Shown piece after piece: positions 60,601-64,000 of a stretch of 64,000 nt of DNA. Below the pieces are notes generated by a model. It worked only from the letters and a program-made list of their open reading frames with translations, was not told the DNA's origin and did not search any database. The stretch comes from Penelope pileata (taxonomy: Eukaryota > Chordata > Aves > Galliformes > Cracidae), in the NCBI GenBank assembly GCA_013396635.1, contig WBMW01002341.1, positions 124,001-188,000 on the forward strand, read 5' to 3'. Every line of letters starts with the position of its first letter. The first letter of the stretch is position 1. Both the position numbers and the translations under genes were made by a program.

Positions 60601-61446
60601 TACGTATGTGTACTATATATATACACACACACATACTTTTTACCAAACATTCAGGTTGTGTAAAAGCAGTTTGTGGAGCACTGTCTAGAACTCCTCATCT
60701 CCCATCTGAGCTTGTTTGCTACTAGACTGCAGAACCCTTATTGTCTGTTCTGGAAGGGCTTAGCATGCAGCTACACAGCAAATACTACACACAGTACAGA
60801 TCTGCGTTAACTCTACAATTTTTCCGTTCAGGCATTTAAGATTGCTTTGTACCTGGCTAACAAAAAAGAAGTTTTCACTTCCTGGTCTCTATAGCTGTAT
60901 CATCCAGTCAGTTCTGTAAGCACCAGCAGAAATATTCATATTTTACTGTTCTTAATATGTATTAAGAAATTATTTCCAATTGTGACTTAACTCTCCCTCA
61001 ATACCTTTTTTTCCTGCCAAGAAAAAGAGCTAACAATTTACCAATATATTTTTTGTTTCCAATGCATGTTGCTGTCTTTCTATATAAGAAATATCTGCAA
61101 ATAGACTGTAGTAGAGATGTTGATGATAATAAACTAGAAAACAAACAGCTTTGGCAGCAAGTAGTAACATATGCAAATATAGAAAAGGACAGCCAGTTCC
61201 CAGAATAGTTATCAAATTTTGAAAGAGAGCAACCGGCCTTTCTATTAACTGCAGTTTTCCCTGAAGCTTGTCCTTCCTGAACACATTATTTAATGAAACT
61301 CAAACAATACCTGAGGACTTCAGGCATATAACGAACATACAACTAGACTTCAATAAAAATAAAATTAAAACAAAGAAAAGCCACAGCGCTCAAATGTCCG
61401 TTAGAGTAAATACACAATTTCAGGCTGTTTTATTTTAAAGCTTTCG
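57671..61446. other. AT-rich noncoding DNA
   Basis: Nothing recognised besides T13 at 58327-58339 and a microsatellite at 60593-60635. The frame 59286-59525 (79 residues, Lys-rich) has no family features and is probably chance. Confidence 0.5.
60593..60635. repeat. Compound (TG)n/(TA)n/(CA)n microsatellite
   Basis: GTGAATGTGTACGTATGTGT is followed by ACTATATATATACACACACACA, an alternating purine-pyrimidine tract similar to that at 29511-29575. Confidence 0.8.
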
Positions 61447-61665
61447 CAGAATCACACAATTGTAAGGATTGGAAGGGACATTTGGAGATGAAGTCCAACA
61501 TCCTGCTAAAGCAGGTTCTCTACAGGAGGTTGCACAGAAAAGCATCTAGGTGGGTTTTGAATATCTCAAAAAGAGGAGATTCCACAACCTCCCTGGGCAG
61601 TCTGCACCAGTGTTCTGTCACCCTCACAGGAAAGAAGTTCTTCCTCATGTTTGTATGGAACACAT
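61447..61665 (-). mobile_element. CR1 LINE 3' fragment
   Basis: Minus-strand CR1 beginning with AGAATCACACAATTGTAAGG (worn 3' end) and continuing with AAAGCAGGTTCTCTACAGGA, GGTTGCACAGAAAAGCATCT and AGTGTTCTGTCACCCTCACA to about 61665. The words differ from those of the other copies here, so this is a separate CR1 subfamily. It is about 220 bases long and 5'-truncated. Open frames at 61482-61786 are antisense by-products. Confidence 0.9.
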
Positions 61666-62280
61666 AGAAGTACCACCTTACAGCTATATAGGCAGAAAGG
61701 TTTATTCCTCAACAACCTTTCATGTTAGGGTAGGGATACATGTCTCAAAACAAATCTTTGGAGTTAGGTCGAATGAAATCTCCTAGTAGCATTCCTTGCA
61801 GGCTCACCTCTGCAGCAGTTTATCACAAATAATGTAATTGAAACCTGTAAAAATATTCTGCAGGCTTTATCTTACACTAATTAAACAGAAATGAAAAATA
61901 TTATTCTGTGGTGCTTGACAAAAGGTGATTTTTCTAATAGTGATCTTCATGGAGTTATTCTCTGTCTACAAAGGCAATAGACCTCCTTGGCTTGATACTG
62001 CCAAGGAAGATATCCTGTTCATTCTCAATTAAGAGCAACAGATTGCTTTTTTTTGCTAATCCTGATCCAAACTATTAGATTTGATTAATAATGCATTTTA
62101 GCAAGTTTATAACAGTCTAGTTAGGAAAGAATTTACCTATGAAAATAAATGGTTATTTGCAGTCCTCTTCTGAAGAATGAGAATGTGAAAAATGACAACT
62201 TCTAACACTTCACAAACAGCCAGTCTCACATCATCTGATTTCATGTCAAATAAAAGGTGATATCTTTTACTCTTATTTGT

Positions 62281-62600
62281 CCTACAGGATTGGCGCAGAT
62301 GGAATAATTTGCGTGCTGTTTCTGTACCCAACTGAAAGAACAGTCACTAAGCGCTAATCAATTACGCTTTGCAAATGCATTGTGAAGAGGGTTTAAATTA
62401 ATTTACAGAACTCCATTTCCAGTGATCAAGTGGATACTAGGAAGATATAATTATAATTGTACCACAACTGTTTACAGAGCTGGCAGTTAGTTTGCAAGCT
62501 GAACAATTTCTAAATTAACTGTGCCCATTTAATAGAAATGGACGTAACTGACTAAAATAACCATTAGCTAATAGTTAATTAAGTCAATAGTCAGATGCAT
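62281..62600. promoter_or_regulatory. Candidate conserved noncoding element / enhancer (motif-based)
   Basis: Motifs typical of developmental enhancers cluster here: TTGGCGC and an E-box-like CAGATGG at 62289-62302, a homeodomain-type CTAATCAATTAC at 62354-62365, and a POU octamer-like TTTGCAAATGCAT at 62368-62380. Many TAAT/ATTA cores follow up to 62600. The motif match is seen directly; the regulatory role is inference, since AT-rich DNA produces TAAT cores by chance. Confidence 0.2.
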
Positions 62601-62980
62601 CTAGAATTGATATCTTTCTTTCAAATAACTAATGACAAGGATACTTGAAATATGTCTGTTTTCAAAACTTCCCGTTATCAGCATTGTCAACACTTAGGTA
62701 CTGAATGAAACAGTCTTAAAATGTAATTCTTCTATAGTCATTGATCCCGAAAGCTACAACATAGTCCCAATTCTAATACGAATTAAAAGTTTTAGAGTAA
62801 AATAGAGGAACAGCCAATAATGCACAGCCAACTATACCCCATTTGGTTTGGGGTTTGCTAGTAAACCACAAAAATTTTGAATCAGACATGCAGCAGACAG
62901 AAGAGTCAAGAAGCCAGAGTTAAATTTGGTAAAATCTCATGAAGCCTCCTCTTAATCAAGAGAATGAAACAGTTTACTTA

Positions 62981-63040
62981 CTTTCTTTTTTTCCTTTTCT
63001 CTTTTTTTTTAAAAAAAAGAAAAAAGAAAAAAAGAAAAAG
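62981..63040. repeat. Pyrimidine tract directly abutting purine tract (imperfect palindrome)
   Basis: Thirty bases of CTTT/TTCC/T runs end in T9 at 63010 and are followed at once by A8 and GAAAAAAG-type repeats. The two halves are near reverse complements with small offsets, so a long hairpin is possible. Confidence 0.82.
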
Positions 63041-64000
63041 ATATGCTGAAGCTAGTTGATCAGAAAGATATTTTAAACATAAGTAACATCACTATACAGA
63101 GTTTTTTTCCCCTCTAGGATAGGCCAACAAAACGTTATGCTGCAGGTACATTCTTAGGGTTTACCTGTCTTGGCACTGATTTTATAATCAGTGATAATTG
63201 CAATTTTGCAAGTGCTCCATCTGTGGACATACACAGATCTGCACAGGCTTTAATCTTGGCACAGATTTTGCTACTAAATTTCTTGCTAAAACCAGACAAA
63301 CTTTCATATGCTACCTTCCTCCCAGCCACATTTAACTGTGATCATTGACCTGATTTAAGGAAGCAGAGGCTGCACAAGCATTTCATACAAAATTGTGCCT
63401 TCAGTCAATAAATTGAGCATATTGGAAACCACAGGTGTGATAATCCGGATAGCTACATTTTCCATTCATGTCCTTACCCTCAGGTGCATTCACACTGTGT
63501 AGTCATAACCTTCCAGATTTTGTCTCTAACACACAGTCCTCCAAACTCAGCAGATCAGTGACACATGCTTTCTTACAGCAGGTCTCATGTGTTCGTGCTT
63601 AAGTGCCAAAAGTACTTCAAATCTACAGGAGAGAAAGAGGCAGGGTTCAGAGGCAGCTCTAGCTGCCAGTGAGACAAGTTGTACTGCAGCAGCATCCAAG
63701 AAACCCCAAAGACCACTTATGATACTGAACACAAAACAGAAGGAGACTGCTGCCTGCAAGCACTCTGAATGGAATCACAATCACTAAGAACAGTAGCTTG
63801 AGGAAAACTACTAATTGCCAAACTGAGATGCCACCTTACATTTTGCTTTCCTCATGGGTAACATACATGTTAAATGCATTCACATGATACTCAGACCTAA
63901 CAGCTGCATACCATAAGTTCATCCATATAACCTGACAGAAGCTAGCTTGAACAATAAGGCAATATTCAGCCATGTTGCACAGAGCTCAGGATGAGATAAA

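Larger units (their letters stand above)
61666..64000. other. AT-rich noncoding DNA to window end
   Basis: No gene or mobile element is supported. It includes a possible conserved noncoding element (62281-62600) and a T-tract/A-tract inverted repeat (62981-63040). Frames 63135-63329 (minus) and 63587-63787 (plus) have no recognisable features. Confidence 0.5.

Noticed and set aside
1..64000. CRISPR array, operon, tRNA or rRNA genes
   Set aside because: No regularly spaced repeats, no cloverleaf with conserved T-loop words and no ribosomal RNA sequence were found on reading both strands by eye.

Overview
This looks like a vertebrate nuclear, almost certainly avian, window, probably from a galliform such as chicken, turkey or quail. 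The evidence is in its repeats: several 5'-truncated CR1 LINEs carrying the bird-type 3' end (ATTCTATGATTCTATG-like), four copies of a short Mariner element of the Galluhop/Mariner1_GG kind, two retroviral-type solo LTRs of types I recall from bird genomes, and one hAT-Charlie-like copy. The background is AT-rich and intron- or desert-like, and no host protein-coding exon is convincing. Species and family names are from memory, not from a search.

Layout. Bases 1-660 are CpG- and GA-rich and look like the edge of a CpG island or an untranslated first exon cut by the window start. From about 960 the sequence drops into AT-rich noncoding DNA to the end, so the window is best read as a long first intron or intergenic desert beside that island. 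The recognisable inserts are: CR1 (+) 14573-15022; an ERVL-like LTR (-) 15908-17090 with a CR1 (-) nested inside it at 16045-16227; CR1 (-) 20465-21143; two old CR1 pieces (+) at 22535-22925 and 25690-25925 that read as one element split apart; a younger CR1 (+) 24472-25026 between them; a second solo LTR (-) 26165-26464; mariner copies at 27514-27865 (-), 44545-45104 (+), 46532-47017 (-) and about 50991-51542 (+); a hAT element (+) 31585-32503 with an 8-bp target duplication; a 1.2-kb CR1 (-) 40095-41270; and a CR1 3' end (-) 61447-61665. Microsatellites, homopolymer tracts and several perfect or near-perfect inverted repeats are scattered between them.

No genes work together here. The only protein-like reading frames are relics of mobile elements: reverse-transcriptase tails of CR1, the amino-terminal DNA-binding part of a mariner transposase, and the carboxy-terminal dimerisation part of a hAT transposase. 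I found no tRNA, rRNA, CRISPR array or operon, and no sign of an undescribed biological system. The most informative results are the insertion histories: nesting, splitting, shared internal deletions and target duplications.
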